64,000 bases of DNA from Saprospiraceae bacterium (GCA_020631235.1 JAHDHQ010000001.1:175858-239857); one strand, 5' to 3'; positions 28,928-38,470 are shown, numbered from the stretch's first letter. Notes: a model not told the origin generated them from the letters alone. Translations and numbers: made by a program.

Positions 28928-29731
28928 TTATTTTTTTACAGCCTTGATAGCATAAACCATCGGTAAAATTCCTTCTTTCCCTTTGATTTGATATTTTCCA
29001 GGCTCCATCTCTCTAGTGTTTTTCCCAAAGCAGTCATAAGGAGAAAAATCGTATTCACTAAAATGAGTTATGTTTAAACCATGGCTAATTAAGGCTTGTA
29101 TGGTATCAGATAAGCCATGATTCCAAAAAACAAAATCTATACTTTCTTTTGATTCCTTATCCGCATAGCTACCGATTTCAGATTCTTCCAAAGCACCTGA
29201 GTTTCGATATTTGTATTTTAAATATTCCACATCGTCATCAAACATCCACATCACTGGGTGAAACTCCACTAAGATCAGTTCACCTCCTTTATTAAGTGAT
29301 GCTGCTACAATTTCGGCCCATTTGTTTAAATCCGGCAACCAGCCTAATACTCCATAAGTGGTAAACACACGATCGTAGGTAGATGTTAAAACCTCTCTAG
29401 CGCTGTACACATCAGCACACACAAAATTGGCATCTAGTCCTAATTTTTGATTTAAGATTTTTGCTTCTTCTATAGCCTTATTTGATAGATCTAAGCCAGT
29501 TACTTTTGCCCCCATTCTAGCCAGTGACAAACTATCTTGACCAAAATGACATTGTAAGTGTAAGATAGTTTGATTTTTTACGTCTCCCAGTAAAGCTAAT
29601 TCAATATCCATCAAACTACTTTTACCCTTCACAAATCCATCCATATCATAAAAAGCTGTATCTAGATGCATCTCAGTCCGCTTATTCCATCCGTTTTTAT
29701 TGATGTCTAAATAATTTTTGTAGTCTTTCAT
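28928..29731 (-). CDS. Class I SAM-dependent methyltransferase
   Basis: A 267-residue methyltransferase. It has motif I as ILHLQCHFGQDSLSLARMGA, followed by VTGLDLSNKAIEEA and VLGWLPDLNKWAEIVAASL. The substrate is unknown; related proteins are annotated only as methyltransferase-domain proteins. ATG overlaps the RNase Z gene's end by four bases, so it is the third gene of the STAS-rnz-methyltransferase operon. Confidence 0.88.
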   Translation of the reverse strand: MKDYKNYLDINKNGWNKRTEMHLDTAFYDMDGFVKGKSSLMDIELALLGDVKNQTILHLQCHFGQDSLSLARMGAKVTGLDLSNKAIEEAKILNQKLGLDANFVCADVYSAREVLTSTYDRVFTTYGVLGWLPDLNKWAEIVAASLNKGGELILVEFHPVMWMFDDDVEYLKYKYRNSGALEESEIGSYADKESKESIDFVFWNHGLSDTIQALISHGLNITHFSEYDFSPYDCFGKNTREMEPGKYQIKGKEGILPMVYAIKAVKK

Positions 29732-30651
29732 TCTTCTGGTATAAGATCCAAAATAAAGCCATCATAACCTTTCAGCGTTTGCTTAAAAATGGTTTTTGCT
29801 TCTAAAATTATATCATCCACATATTTATACCTAGGTGAATAATGGCCAGTAATTAATTGTTTTGCTTGGCATAATAGAGCCATTTTAGCAGCCTGTTTCG
29901 CTGTACTATGTCCTCTTTCTTCGGCTTTGTCGGCGAGCTCATCGAGATATGTTGTTTCATGATATAAAACTTGGACATCTTTAATATCTTCTACAATTGA
30001 CTCATCATAAATAGTATCACTGCAATAAGCAAAAGATCTTGGTTTTGCTTTTTTATATACCAATGTTGAGTAATCTACTACTTTTTCATTCCTCATTATG
30101 TTTTCTCCCTTTTTTATCCGCTTTATTTCATCTACACTTAAGTTATATGTTTGAATGGCATTCTTCTTAATGTTATAGTCTGACAAAACTTCGTTGAATC
30201 GGTATCCAGTTGTTTCAATCCTATGGTTTAGGGGAAAACTCTTGATTTGTATATTTTTATTTGCGTAGACCGTTTTTCGGTCCTTTGGATTTATTTCTAA
30301 AATTTTAAGCGGAAAAAAAAGATGGCCTTGCGTAATACGAAATACCGTTTCTATATATTCTTTAATTCCTGAGGGGCCCACGATGAGCAACTCTTTAGTC
30401 CTATTGTGCATACTAAAGGAGTTTAGCAAACCTGGCAAGCCAAAAATATGATCTCCATGGAGATGACTAATAAAAATAGCCTTTACCTTTTGTATTGGAA
30501 TCTTGTATTGTTGGATTCTTACCTGAACTGACTCACATGCATCTATAATAAAATAATCTTGTAAGTATTGCACACAAACAGAACTCGTAAGTCTACCATG
30601 GCAAGGAAAAGCGGCATTGGACCCTAAAATAGTTAGCCTGAATGGCTTCAT
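29728..30651 (-). CDS. rnz: Ribonuclease Z (tRNA 3' processing)
   Basis: A 307-residue metallo-beta-lactamase-fold nuclease. It removes 3' trailers from tRNA precursors by endonucleolytic cleavage after the discriminator base. Motifs are the zinc-binding SHLHGDHIFGLPGLL, N-terminal LGSNAAFP, AYCSDTIYDE, YHETTY, RGHSTAKQAA and the last metal His in ITGHYSPRY. Overlaps of four bases with both neighbours indicate translational coupling in an operon with the STAS gene upstream. Confidence 0.95.
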   Translation of the reverse strand: MKPFRLTILGSNAAFPCHGRLTSSVCVQYLQDYFIIDACESVQVRIQQYKIPIQKVKAIFISHLHGDHIFGLPGLLNSFSMHNRTKELLIVGPSGIKEYIETVFRITQGHLFFPLKILEINPKDRKTVYANKNIQIKSFPLNHRIETTGYRFNEVLSDYNIKKNAIQTYNLSVDEIKRIKKGENIMRNEKVVDYSTLVYKKAKPRSFAYCSDTIYDESIVEDIKDVQVLYHETTYLDELADKAEERGHSTAKQAAKMALLCQAKQLITGHYSPRYKYVDDIILEAKTIFKQTLKGYDGFILDLIPEE

Positions 30652-31028
30652 TCCTGTTCTGATCCTTGCATACCTCTGGCAATCTCTTCGTTGAACACAA
30701 AATTGATTGCTTCCTCCATATTTTCCTTAATGTTTAATATACTATCTAATCGAGAAATATCGATTAACTTTTGTACATGAGGCGAGGCTATGCCGGTTAA
30801 GATAAAAGAACCATATCCTTTCCAAAGTCTATTTGCCGTCAAGATAGATGATAAGCCAGAAGAATCAACATAGTCAACTCTAGCCAAGTCTAATATCAAA
30901 TTTTTTACGCCCTCATTTCTTAGGAAAACAAATTCAGATTTTAAATCTGGAGCAATCAAAGAATTTAAGTTAGGTTCATCTAACTGCAATAGGGCGTACT
31001 TCTCTTGTTTATCAACACTATATTTCAT
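30648..31028 (-). CDS. STAS-domain protein (anti-sigma antagonist-like)
   Basis: A 126-residue STAS domain. It carries LILDLARVDYVDSSGLSSIL, with the Ser of DSSGL at the usual phosphorylation position, and FILTGIASPHVQKLIDISRL. Such proteins act as anti-anti-sigma factors or partner-switch regulators. No cognate kinase or sigma factor is next to it. I start at ATG 31028 (MKYSVDK) rather than a TTG nine bases upstream. A TAACTTTG -7 match is at 31056-31049 on this strand, 21 bases from the ATG. Confidence 0.88.
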   Translation of the reverse strand: MKYSVDKQEKYALLQLDEPNLNSLIAPDLKSEFVFLRNEGVKNLILDLARVDYVDSSGLSSILTANRLWKGYGSFILTGIASPHVQKLIDISRLDSILNIKENMEEAINFVFNEEIARGMQGSEQE

Positions 31029-31048
31029 TGCATACAATTGTAGAACTG

Positions 31049-31056
31049 CAAAGTTA
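31049..31056 (-). promoter_or_regulatory. -7 element for the STAS-rnz operon
   Basis: TAACTTTG on the minus strand matches TAnnTTTG, ending 20 bases before the ATG at 31028. No TTG is found at the ideal -33 distance, so the promoter is tentative. Confidence 0.4.
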
Positions 31057-31207
31057 TTTTTTTTTGTGATTATCAGCTTTATGTGGTTAAAGAAATTATA
31101 ATACCATAAAAGATAAGAACAAATATGTCATAATAGCATTATTATTAGCGTTTAAATCATCGATACCTGCCAAATGTGCAGAATTCGGTAATTGGTACAT
31201 TATTTTA

Positions 31208-31215
31208 TATATTTG
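31208..31215 (+). promoter_or_regulatory. Candidate -7 element for clpC
   Basis: TATATTTG matches TAnnTTTG, 32 bases before the clpC ATG. The nearest upstream TTG (31192-31194) is only 13 bases away, shorter than usual, so the -33 part is doubtful. Confidence 0.4.
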
Positions 31216-31247
31216 AATAGGATATAAATTAGAACAAAGTTTAATAT

Positions 31248-33785
31248 ATGAATAGACGATTTTCTCCTCAAGTAAAAAGAATCATTTCAATCAGCAAAGA
31301 TGAGGCAGTAAGGTTAGGAAATGATTTTATAGGTACAGAACATTTTTTGTTAGGTATTCTACAAGATAAAGAGAACATTGCATTGAAGGTTTTTGACGGT
31401 TTGGAAATAGATTTAGAAGTACTTCAATTCGAAATAGAAAAAATATCGAAGCTTAACAAAACTTCGAAAACTAATGTAAGTGTGGGTAATATCCCATTAA
31501 ACAAGCATGCTGAGAAAGTATTAAAAGTTACCTTCCTCGAAGCGAAGCTATTTAAAAATGAGGAGATTTATCCTGAGCATTTAGTCTTATCGATTTTAAA
31601 GCATGGTGATAATGAAGCATCAAGAATATTAAATGAATACGATATAGATTATGACATATTTAAAAGTGAATTAGAGTTTGTCAAGCAAGAAGAAGGGGAA
31701 TCATTTGGAGACACATTCAGTGCTTCAGCAGGCGACTCAGATATTCCTATCGAAGACGAACCTTCAGAGTTTAGTAAAAAACCAGGTAATACAAAATCTC
31801 GAACACCTGTATTAGATAATTTTGGAAGGGATATTACTAGACTGGCAGAAGAAGGAAAATTAGACCCTATTATCGGTCGGTCGACAGAAATAGAGAGAGT
31901 TTCTCAAATTTTAAGTAGGCGCAAAAAAAACAATCCAATCCTCATCGGTGAACCGGGTGTAGGAAAAACGGCCATAGTTGAAGGCTTGGCTTTGAGAATT
32001 CAACAAAAAAAGGTTTCTAGAACCTTATTTAACAAACGCATAGTGATGCTGGATTTAGCAGCCTTAGTAGCTGGCACTAAATATAGAGGTCAGTTTGAAG
32101 AGCGTATGAAAGCCATTATGAACGAACTTCAGAAAACTAGGGATGTCATTTTGTTTATTGATGAAATACACACTATTGTAGGTGCTGGTGGTGCCACTGG
32201 AAGTTTAGATGCTAGCAACATATTCAAGCCAGCATTGGCCAGAGGAGAACTTCAAACCATTGGTGCCTCTACTCTTGATGAGTATAGACAATATATTGAA
32301 AAAGATGGTGCTTTGGATCGACGCTTCCAAAAAGTAGTTGTAGAACCTCCAACAGCTGAAGAAGCTGTCCATATTTTGGAAAACATCAAACCTAAATATG
32401 AGGAGTTCCATCAAGTGTCTTATAGTGATGATGCCATAAAAGCATGTGTAAAAATGAGCGATCGATACATTACTGATCGATTTTTGCCAGACAAAGCTAT
32501 TGATGTGATGGATGAGGTAGGTGCAAGAACTCATTTAAAAAACATCCATGTTCCAAAGTACATTGAGGATCTTGAAAAGGAAATTGAAAGTGTCAGAAAC
32601 CTCAAAAATGCAGCTGTAAAAAATCAGCAATACGAAAAAGCGGCTGATTTAAGAGATCATGAATCCAAATTGGTTAAAAAAATAGATCAAGCCAAATTAG
32701 ACTGGGAAGAAGAAGCTAAAAAAACAAGATATCCAGTTAATGAAGACGACATTGCAGAAGTGGTTTCAATGATGACTGGTATTCCAGTAACAAAAGTTGC
32801 TCAAAAAGAAAGCAAGAAGTTGGTTGGTATGGTCGACACAATGAAAGAACACATCATTGGACAAGATGATGCTGTAACTAAGATTACTAAGGCCATCCAA
32901 CGGAATAGAATAGGATTAAAAGATCCAAATAAACCCATTGGAACATTTATCTTTTTAGGTCCTACAGGTGTCGGAAAAACAGAGTTAGCCAAATCATTAG
33001 CGAGATATGTTTTTGATTCTGATGATGCCTTAATAAGAGTCGACATGTCAGAATACATGGAAAAATTTTCACTATCTAGACTCATTGGTGCTCCTCCAGG
33101 ATATGTAGGATATGAAGAAGGTGGACAGTTGACTGAAAAGGTACGTAGAAAACCATATTCTGTTATTTTATTAGATGAGATTGAAAAAGCGCATCCAGAT
33201 ATCTACAATATCCTTCTGCAAGTACTGGATGATGGAATGTTAACCGATGGTTTAGGCAGAAAAGTTGACTTTAAGAATACGATGATCATTATGACTTCTA
33301 ATATTGGAGTCCGTCAACTTAAGGATTTTGGGACAGGTGTGGGATTCGCAACAGAAGCTCGACAAAAATCGAACGAAACAGACGGAAAAGCCATTATTCA
33401 AAAAGCATTGAAGAAGACATTCTCCCCTGAGTTTTTAAATAGAATCGATGATATAATCATTTTCAATTCTCTAGAGAAAGAACATATATTTGAGATTATT
33501 GACATAACACTAAAAGAGTTGTTCGGTAGACTTGAAAATATGGGGCTAGATTTGACTTTGAGTGAAGAAGTGAAAAAGTTTGTGGCCGAAAAAGGGTTTG
33601 ACCCTCAATTCGGAGCAAGACCTTTAAACAGAGCGATCCAAAAACATCTTGAAGAGCCTTTAGCTGATTATATTTTGCATAATAATCCTAAAGAAGGAAG
33701 TAAGATTAAGGCTATAATGAACGAAAAAGATGAAAATGTGATTATAGTAGCTGTTGAAGACGAAATAACAGAAGATATTAAATAA
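31248..33785 (+). CDS. clpC: ClpC-type AAA+ protease ATPase
   Basis: An 845-residue Hsp100 unfoldase that feeds substrates to ClpP. It has an N-terminal repeat domain (1-145; RISKDEA-type start, FIGTEHFLLGIL and YPEHLVLSILKH). The first AAA+ module has Walker A GEPGVGKTAIVEG and Walker B VILFIDEIHTIVGAG. A UVR-containing middle domain follows (QQYEKAADLRDHE), and a second AAA+ module has GPTGVGKTELAKSLA, SVILLDEIEKAHPD and GARPLNRAIQKHLEEPLAD. The middle domain with UVR identifies ClpC rather than ClpB or ClpA. It stands alone, with no mcsAB or ctsR nearby. Confidence 0.96.
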   Translation: MNRRFSPQVKRIISISKDEAVRLGNDFIGTEHFLLGILQDKENIALKVFDGLEIDLEVLQFEIEKISKLNKTSKTNVSVGNIPLNKHAEKVLKVTFLEAKLFKNEEIYPEHLVLSILKHGDNEASRILNEYDIDYDIFKSELEFVKQEEGESFGDTFSASAGDSDIPIEDEPSEFSKKPGNTKSRTPVLDNFGRDITRLAEEGKLDPIIGRSTEIERVSQILSRRKKNNPILIGEPGVGKTAIVEGLALRIQQKKVSRTLFNKRIVMLDLAALVAGTKYRGQFEERMKAIMNELQKTRDVILFIDEIHTIVGAGGATGSLDASNIFKPALARGELQTIGASTLDEYRQYIEKDGALDRRFQKVVVEPPTAEEAVHILENIKPKYEEFHQVSYSDDAIKACVKMSDRYITDRFLPDKAIDVMDEVGARTHLKNIHVPKYIEDLEKEIESVRNLKNAAVKNQQYEKAADLRDHESKLVKKIDQAKLDWEEEAKKTRYPVNEDDIAEVVSMMTGIPVTKVAQKESKKLVGMVDTMKEHIIGQDDAVTKITKAIQRNRIGLKDPNKPIGTFIFLGPTGVGKTELAKSLARYVFDSDDALIRVDMSEYMEKFSLSRLIGAPPGYVGYEEGGQLTEKVRRKPYSVILLDEIEKAHPDIYNILLQVLDDGMLTDGLGRKVDFKNTMIIMTSNIGVRQLKDFGTGVGFATEARQKSNETDGKAIIQKALKKTFSPEFLNRIDDIIIFNSLEKEHIFEIIDITLKELFGRLENMGLDLTLSEEVKKFVAEKGFDPQFGARPLNRAIQKHLEEPLADYILHNNPKEGSKIKAIMNEKDENVIIVAVEDEITEDIK

Positions 33786-33846
33786 GCAAACGATAATTTA
33801 TATTAGCTTTAACATAGTAAAACATTTAATAATTAATAAGTAACAT

Positions 33847-34434
33847 TTGGCAAGAAGAGTAAAACGAAGAATCCCTCAGAGAGACAACAAATTTAATTTC
33901 AGAATTAATGAATATATCAGAGTCCCTAAAATAAGGCTCGTAGGTGACAACCTTGATAAAGTTTCAGAAGAAGTGGGGCAAACCATTGAAGTAGGTGTTT
34001 ACAATACTTCACAAGCATTAAACTGGGCTAATGCTGCAGGCTTAGATTTAGTAGAAATAAGTCCTAAAGCTGATCCACCAGTTTGTAAGATCATTGACTA
34101 TAATAAGTTCCTTTATCTGAAGAAGAAGAAGGAAAAAGAAATGAAGGCAAATACTTCAAAAACGGTGGTTAAAGAAATCAGATTTGGCCCTAATACAGAT
34201 GATCATGATTTCGATTTCAAATTGAGGCATGCAAAAAAATTCCTAGAAGATGGAGCTAAGGTTAAGGCATATGTTCATTTTCGAGGAAGAACCATTGTTT
34301 ATAAAGATAGAGGAGAATTATTGCTTTTGAGATTTATAGCTGAATTAGAAGGTCTAGGAGCCGCTGAAAATTTACCTAAATTAGAAGGAAGGAGAATGAT
34401 CACAATAATCTCACCTGTAAAAAAGAAAAAGTAA
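33847..34434 (+). CDS. infC: Translation initiation factor IF-3
   Basis: A 195-residue IF-3 that binds the 30S subunit and checks start-codon/initiator pairing. It has an N-domain ([36 protein letters not shown]), a Lys-rich linker and a C-domain ([30 protein letters not shown]). The start is UUG at 33847, giving LARRVKR (read as Met). An in-frame stop, TAA at 33841-33843, lies one codon further upstream, and no ATG occurs before the conserved core. A non-AUG start is the classic basis of infC self-repression in E. coli (AUU there). Confidence 0.95.
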   Translation: MARRVKRRIPQRDNKFNFRINEYIRVPKIRLVGDNLDKVSEEVGQTIEVGVYNTSQALNWANAAGLDLVEISPKADPPVCKIIDYNKFLYLKKKKEKEMKANTSKTVVKEIRFGPNTDDHDFDFKLRHAKKFLEDGAKVKAYVHFRGRTIVYKDRGELLLLRFIAELEGLGAAENLPKLEGRRMITIISPVKKKK

Positions 34435-34439
34435 ATCGA

Positions 34440-34469
34440 TTGCTTATTTCTTTAATATATTTATCTTTG
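34440..34469 (+). promoter_or_regulatory. Internal promoter for rpmI-rplT
   Basis: TTG (34440-34442), a 19-base spacer and TATCTTTG (34462-34469) make a near-ideal Bacteroidota promoter directly after the infC stop. The rpmI ATG is 20 bases downstream. L35 and L20 can therefore be made independently of IF-3. Confidence 0.65.
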
Positions 34470-34489
34470 CGGTCTTAAAAATTATTTAG

Positions 34490-34687
34490 ATGCCGAAGGT
34501 AAAGACAAATTCGAGTGCAAAAAAGAGATTTAGAGTACGAAGTTCTGGAAAAGTAAAGCGTTTCCAAGCAGGTACATCTCACCTACTGCGCAAGAAAACG
34601 AAAAAAGCAAAATTAAGATTAGCAGGATCTACTAATGTAGATAAAGCTGATGAAAAGAGAATCAAAGCATTGTTAGGAATAAACTAA
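34490..34687 (+). CDS. rpmI: 50S ribosomal protein L35
   Basis: A 65-residue, highly basic protein of standard length, starting [20 protein letters not shown] with the family's [10 protein letters not shown] core and [15 protein letters not shown]. It is a late-assembly component of the large subunit. It lies between infC and rplT, the order conserved in most bacteria, with a strong candidate promoter of its own just upstream. Confidence 0.97.
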   Translation: MPKVKTNSSAKKRFRVRSSGKVKRFQAGTSHLLRKKTKKAKLRLAGSTNVDKADEKRIKALLGIN

Positions 34688-34753
34688 CAGTTTTATAAAC
34701 CAAAGTTGAGTATTAAGTGTCTATGACCTCTTAACTTTACAAATTAAATTATT

Positions 34754-35098
34754 ATGCCTAGATCAGTTAACTCTGTAGCTTCTCGTAGGAGAAGAAAGAA
34801 AATTTTAAAACAAACTAAAGGATATTTCGGAGCGCGAAGTAACGTTTTTACTGTTGCAAAAAATGCTTTAGAAAAAGCGTGGCAATATGCATATCGAGAT
34901 AGAAGAAATAAGAAAAGGGCCTTTAGAAGACTATGGATAACCAGAATTAATGCCGCTGCAAGAATGGAAGGGATGTCCTATTCAGTCTTTATGCATAAAC
35001 TAAAAGAGAATAATATTGATTTAAATAGAAAAGTTTTAGCTGATTTAGCAATGAATCATCCGGAAAGTTTCAAATCAATTGTAAATAAAGTAAAGTAA
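34754..35098 (+). CDS. rplT: 50S ribosomal protein L20
   Basis: A 114-residue L20, full length. It has the N-terminal [20 protein letters not shown] extension that threads into 23S rRNA, then [17 protein letters not shown] and [16 protein letters not shown]. It is essential early in large-subunit assembly and in many bacteria represses its own operon by binding the leader. The 66-base gap after rpmI shows no evident L20-binding pseudoknot by eye. A strong terminator follows. Confidence 0.97.
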   Translation: MPRSVNSVASRRRRKKILKQTKGYFGARSNVFTVAKNALEKAWQYAYRDRRNKKRAFRRLWITRINAAARMEGMSYSVFMHKLKENNIDLNRKVLADLAMNHPESFKSIVNKVK

Positions 35099-35120
35099 TT
35101 TATTTAGTTACACTGAAAAA

Positions 35121-35156
35121 AAGAGGCTATCTCATTGAAGATAGCCTCTTTTTTTT
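35121..35156. terminator. Bidirectional rho-independent terminator rplT / scoB
   Basis: A perfect 11-bp stem (AAGAGGCTATC 35121-35131 with GATAGCCTCTT 35140-35150) with an 8-base loop. Runs of T follow and runs of A precede it, so it can stop transcription from both sides. The scoB stop codon sits in its right-hand T tract. Confidence 0.92.
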
Positions 35157-35808
35157 ATAATGACATTTCTGGTATATCGCCTTCTATAACAAGTCTCCCT
35201 TCTGTAGAAGCTTTAATTTCATCAACGCTTACTCCAGGTGCTCTTTCTACTAATTTAAATCCAGCTGAAGTAATATCTAAAACAGCCAAATTTGTCACTA
35301 CCCTTTTTACACAAGCCACTCCAGTAAGTGGTAAGGAACATTGTTTTAGCAATTTAGATTTTCCCCTTTTATTCGTATGCATCATTGCCACTATGATATT
35401 ATCAGCTGAGGCTACTAAATCCATAGCTCCTCCCATCCCCTTGACCATTTTACCAGGAATTTTCCAGTTGGCTATATTTCCATTATCGGCAACTTCCATA
35501 GCACCTAATACTGTTAATTGAATGTGCTGTCCTCTAATCATCGCAAAACTAGTTGCCGAGTCAAAGATGGCAGCGCCCGGAAGAGCAGTAATGGTTTGTT
35601 TGCCAGCATTGATAAGATCTGCATCTTCTTCGCCTTCGTAAGGGAATGGCCCCATTCCAAGTATACCATTTTCACTTTGAAAGGTTACGTCGATATCCTT
35701 GGGAACATGATTAGCAATAAGTGTAGGTATACCAATGCCCAAATTTACGTACCATTTGTCTTTTAACTCTTGTGCTATACGTTTAGCTATTCCATTTTTA
35801 TCTAACAT
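35155..35808 (-). CDS. scoB: 3-oxoacid CoA-transferase, subunit B
   Basis: A 217-residue beta subunit of succinyl-CoA:3-ketoacid CoA-transferase, which activates acetoacetate with CoA from succinyl-CoA. The catalytic glutamate is in [12 protein letters not shown]. Further matches are [35 protein letters not shown] and [18 protein letters not shown]. It follows scoA by 11 bases. With HMG-CoA lyase elsewhere in the window it points to ketone-body or leucine-derived acetoacetate use. Confidence 0.95.
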   Translation of the reverse strand: MLDKNGIAKRIAQELKDKWYVNLGIGIPTLIANHVPKDIDVTFQSENGILGMGPFPYEGEEDADLINAGKQTITALPGAAIFDSATSFAMIRGQHIQLTVLGAMEVADNGNIANWKIPGKMVKGMGGAMDLVASADNIIVAMMHTNKRGKSKLLKQCSLPLTGVACVKRVVTNLAVLDITSAGFKLVERAPGVSVDEIKASTEGRLVIEGDIPEMSL

Positions 35809-35819
35809 AGTTTTACACT

Positions 35820-36518
35820 TTAAGATTTAGAACGTACTGTTCTTTGCTCAATACGTTTTTCATAATTAGCACCTTGGAATATTCGTTGGACAAAAACACC
35901 AGGTGTATGTATATAATTAGGATCTAGCTCACCAGAAGGCACTAACTCTTCTACTTCTGCTATGGTTATTTTCCCGGCCATAGCCATAGCTGGGTTAAAG
36001 TTCCTTGCTGTTCCCTTAAACACTAAGTTTCCGTCCCAATCTCCTTTCCATGCTTTAACGATAGCAAAATCAGCATATAATGCTTCCTCTAACAAATGAG
36101 GTTTTCCGTTAAAATACCTAATCTCTTTGCCTTGAGCTACTTCAGTGCCATATCCTGCTGGGGTGAAGAAAGCAGGAATACCTGCTCCACCAGCGTAGCA
36201 TCTTGCTGCCAAAGAACCTTGCGGTATTAAATCCACTTCCAGTTCACCGGATAACATTTGTCTTTCGAACTCATCATTCTCCCCTACGTAAGAAGAAATC
36301 ATTTTTTTTATTTGTTTTTTCTGTAAAAGTAGACCTAATCCAAAATCATCCACACCTGCATTATTAGAAATACAGGTGAGACCTTGAATATTTGCTCTCA
36401 CCAACTCACTGATGCAATTTTCTGGAATACCACATAAACCAAAACCACCTAGCATCAATGTCATATTATCCTTAATACCAGCAATTGCTTCTTTCGAGGA
36501 ATGTACTTTTTTATCCAT
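35820..36518 (-). CDS. scoA: 3-oxoacid CoA-transferase, subunit A
   Basis: A 232-residue alpha subunit of the same enzyme. Family motifs are [52 protein letters not shown], and [16 protein letters not shown]. It is first in the scoAB operon. The preceding gene on this strand (the Asp-box protein) is separated by a terminator hairpin at 36557-36586, so scoAB has its own promoter, not evident by eye. Confidence 0.95.
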   Translation of the reverse strand: MDKKVHSSKEAIAGIKDNMTLMLGGFGLCGIPENCISELVRANIQGLTCISNNAGVDDFGLGLLLQKKQIKKMISSYVGENDEFERQMLSGELEVDLIPQGSLAARCYAGGAGIPAFFTPAGYGTEVAQGKEIRYFNGKPHLLEEALYADFAIVKAWKGDWDGNLVFKGTARNFNPAMAMAGKITIAEVEELVPSGELDPNYIHTPGVFVQRIFQGANYEKRIEQRTVRSKS

Positions 36519-36556
36519 AAAATATTTTATTGCTTAAATATAGACTATAAAAATAA

Positions 36557-36586
36557 AAAGAGCTGATGCAAAAACATCAGCTCTTT
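36557..36586 (-). terminator. Rho-independent terminator of the Asp-box T9SS gene
   Basis: A 12-bp stem (AAAGAGCTGATG 36557-36568 with CATCAGCTCTTT 36575-36586) with a 6-base loop. On the minus strand it is followed by a T-rich run. It separates the 36611-38470 gene from scoA. Confidence 0.88.
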
Positions 36587-36610
36587 CTTTTATTTAATCA
36601 AATAAGGCTT

Positions 36611-38470
36611 TTATTTATTGATTACAACTGTTTGTGTTAATTGTTCTTTCTCTGTTGCAATTTGAACAAAGTATGAACCATTAGCAAAATCTCTAGTATC
36701 AATTACGTGATATGCCGTATTTTGTACATTATTGATCGACTTAGAATAAACCATTTGACCTAGTCCGTTATACATGTTAATTCTAGCAAATGAAGCGTCA
36801 ATTACGTCCATTTCTATATTTAAGGTAGTAGAAGCAGGATTCGGGAATATATTTAATTCTTGAATTTCAGTTAAATCCTCAGCGTTGCTTGTTACAGGTA
36901 CTGCCATGTAGAACATTTGGTTAGCCTCAGGTCCGTCAGGTATTTCTGTAGTTTGAACCGAAGTACCTGGTTGTAAATCTGCTTGAACTAAAACGTGAAT
37001 ATGATCGTCAACCTTAGTCGCCATTTTCGCAAAATAGAATTCGTAACCAAATTCTGCAAATGGAGCCGTTTCCTCGCACTCAGCTGTTAAATCACGTGGA
37101 GTCTCGTCCCAAGTTTCACCACCATCAGCAGAAGAAACCATATATACATTAAAAGATCCTTGGCCTGCATCATTAACATGCAGCTCATTAATGGAACAAT
37201 AAGTGACGTATAAATTTCCATCAATATCCATCCCTATTGAAGATTGAGATGATAAAGACTCAAAGTATGTTGCATTTTCTAAAGTTATTGCTTGATTTAA
37301 GATCGAATCACCATCCATATCTTGAGCGAAAGCTATTGCATTACTCACACCATCTTCCATGTCTTCATTCCAGTATTGAACACCGTCTGAACCAGGATAA
37401 TAATTGGAACCAGTATCTAAAAGATCTAAATCAGCAACGTACATTTCAGAAAAAACTAGGTGTACTTTCTCATTGTCATCAACGAATACCATCCCAGTCC
37501 CATCATTTGATCTGATCGCTAGAGTATCTGGCCTATTGGGATCTTCAGGTAATTGATCAATTGTGTAGCCTTCATTTATTACATACTTTTTTAAAGGAAA
37601 ATCAACTACAGTTCTCCTTTCCCAAGTATCACCATTATCTCTTGAAATAAATACATTTAAATCATTCCAATTTGTAAATACACTAACGGCTACAGTATTA
37701 CCATTTGAAGAAATAGAATAAGCATCGTTAGTCATAGTTACATACTTTGAAGAATCTAATTCTGGAATAACAAAATCTTGAACATCCCATGTAGCTCCTT
37801 CATCTAATGATCTCCAGTATAATAAATGACCATCTACACCTTCATGAATTACTCCATCAAAAGCTACAGGAGTGGTTACAGCAATTGCATGAACAGAATT
37901 TCCATCAGGTCCTCCTGTAGCAGATCTTGGCCATAAAGCACCCACTGGAGTGTTAGTAGGAATAAAATTAACATCCCAATCTCCACCTGACAATGGTCTT
38001 GTTGAGAAAACTAAATCGTAATCGGCTGAGTGAGCTAAATTAGTGATAGTACCACCTGCTGTTACATTTGTTGAAGGCCAACCTGTTCTTACAGGCTCAA
38101 TTCTTGCCGTTGGCTCTGGCGACCAATCACCAGCACTGTTTTTCATTCTAAAAGCAGTACCTCTTTCTGGAACACCTGCTGCAGGAGCAGAGTTTCCATA
38201 CGTCCATGACAATAAAATATTACCATCATGATTTACAACTCTGCTAGGCATTGAAGAGTTACTTTGTAAATCATAAGTTGTTTCACCGACTTCAGTTGCA
38301 TTTCTCAAAAATATATTGTCTGAAGCTGGAACTGATGCAGCTGCACCATTCATTGTTTCCATAGCTGGCTGCGCTAGTTGCGGGCCAAAGTTCTTAATTT
38401 TCATTCTTTGCTGTCCAAATGCTGAAAAGCAAACAAAAAGGCTAAAACTTAAAAGTAGAATTTTTTTCAT
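36611..38470 (-). CDS. Secreted Asp-box (BNR) protein with T9SS sorting domain
   Basis: A 619-residue exported protein with a signal peptide (1-20, ending SAFGQ). The body is beta-propeller-like with at least three Asp-box motifs: SLDEGATWD, SRDNGDTWE and SADGGETWD. A C-terminal type IX sorting domain of about 80 residues ends it (NIFPNPASTTLNIEMD, NGSYFVQIA, TQTVVINK). Asp-boxes occur in sialidases and many non-enzymatic propellers. I do not see the sialidase Arg triad or FRIP motif, so enzymatic function is unproven. It stands alone, with its own terminator. Confidence 0.88.
   Translation of the reverse strand: MKKILLLSFSLFVCFSAFGQQRMKIKNFGPQLAQPAMETMNGAAASVPASDNIFLRNATEVGETTYDLQSNSSMPSRVVNHDGNILLSWTYGNSAPAAGVPERGTAFRMKNSAGDWSPEPTARIEPVRTGWPSTNVTAGGTITNLAHSADYDLVFSTRPLSGGDWDVNFIPTNTPVGALWPRSATGGPDGNSVHAIAVTTPVAFDGVIHEGVDGHLLYWRSLDEGATWDVQDFVIPELDSSKYVTMTNDAYSISSNGNTVAVSVFTNWNDLNVFISRDNGDTWERRTVVDFPLKKYVINEGYTIDQLPEDPNRPDTLAIRSNDGTGMVFVDDNEKVHLVFSEMYVADLDLLDTGSNYYPGSDGVQYWNEDMEDGVSNAIAFAQDMDGDSILNQAITLENATYFESLSSQSSIGMDIDGNLYVTYCSINELHVNDAGQGSFNVYMVSSADGGETWDETPRDLTAECEETAPFAEFGYEFYFAKMATKVDDHIHVLVQADLQPGTSVQTTEIPDGPEANQMFYMAVPVTSNAEDLTEIQELNIFPNPASTTLNIEMDVIDASFARINMYNGLGQMVYSKSINNVQNTAYHVIDTRDFANGSYFVQIATEKEQLTQTVVINK

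Noticed and set aside
31038-31247. Hidden tRNA or riboswitch in the 210-base gap before clpC
   Set aside because: No cloverleaf, CCA end or conserved riboswitch core visible; the stretch is AT-rich promoter-like DNA.
34688-34753. L20 autoregulatory leader between rpmI and rplT
   Set aside because: The gap is short and no structure resembling the known L20-binding sites could be drawn by eye.
36611-38470. Sialidase assignment for the Asp-box protein
   Set aside because: Three Asp-boxes are present, but I could not find the FRIP motif or the arginine triad, so only a propeller-like secreted protein is supported.
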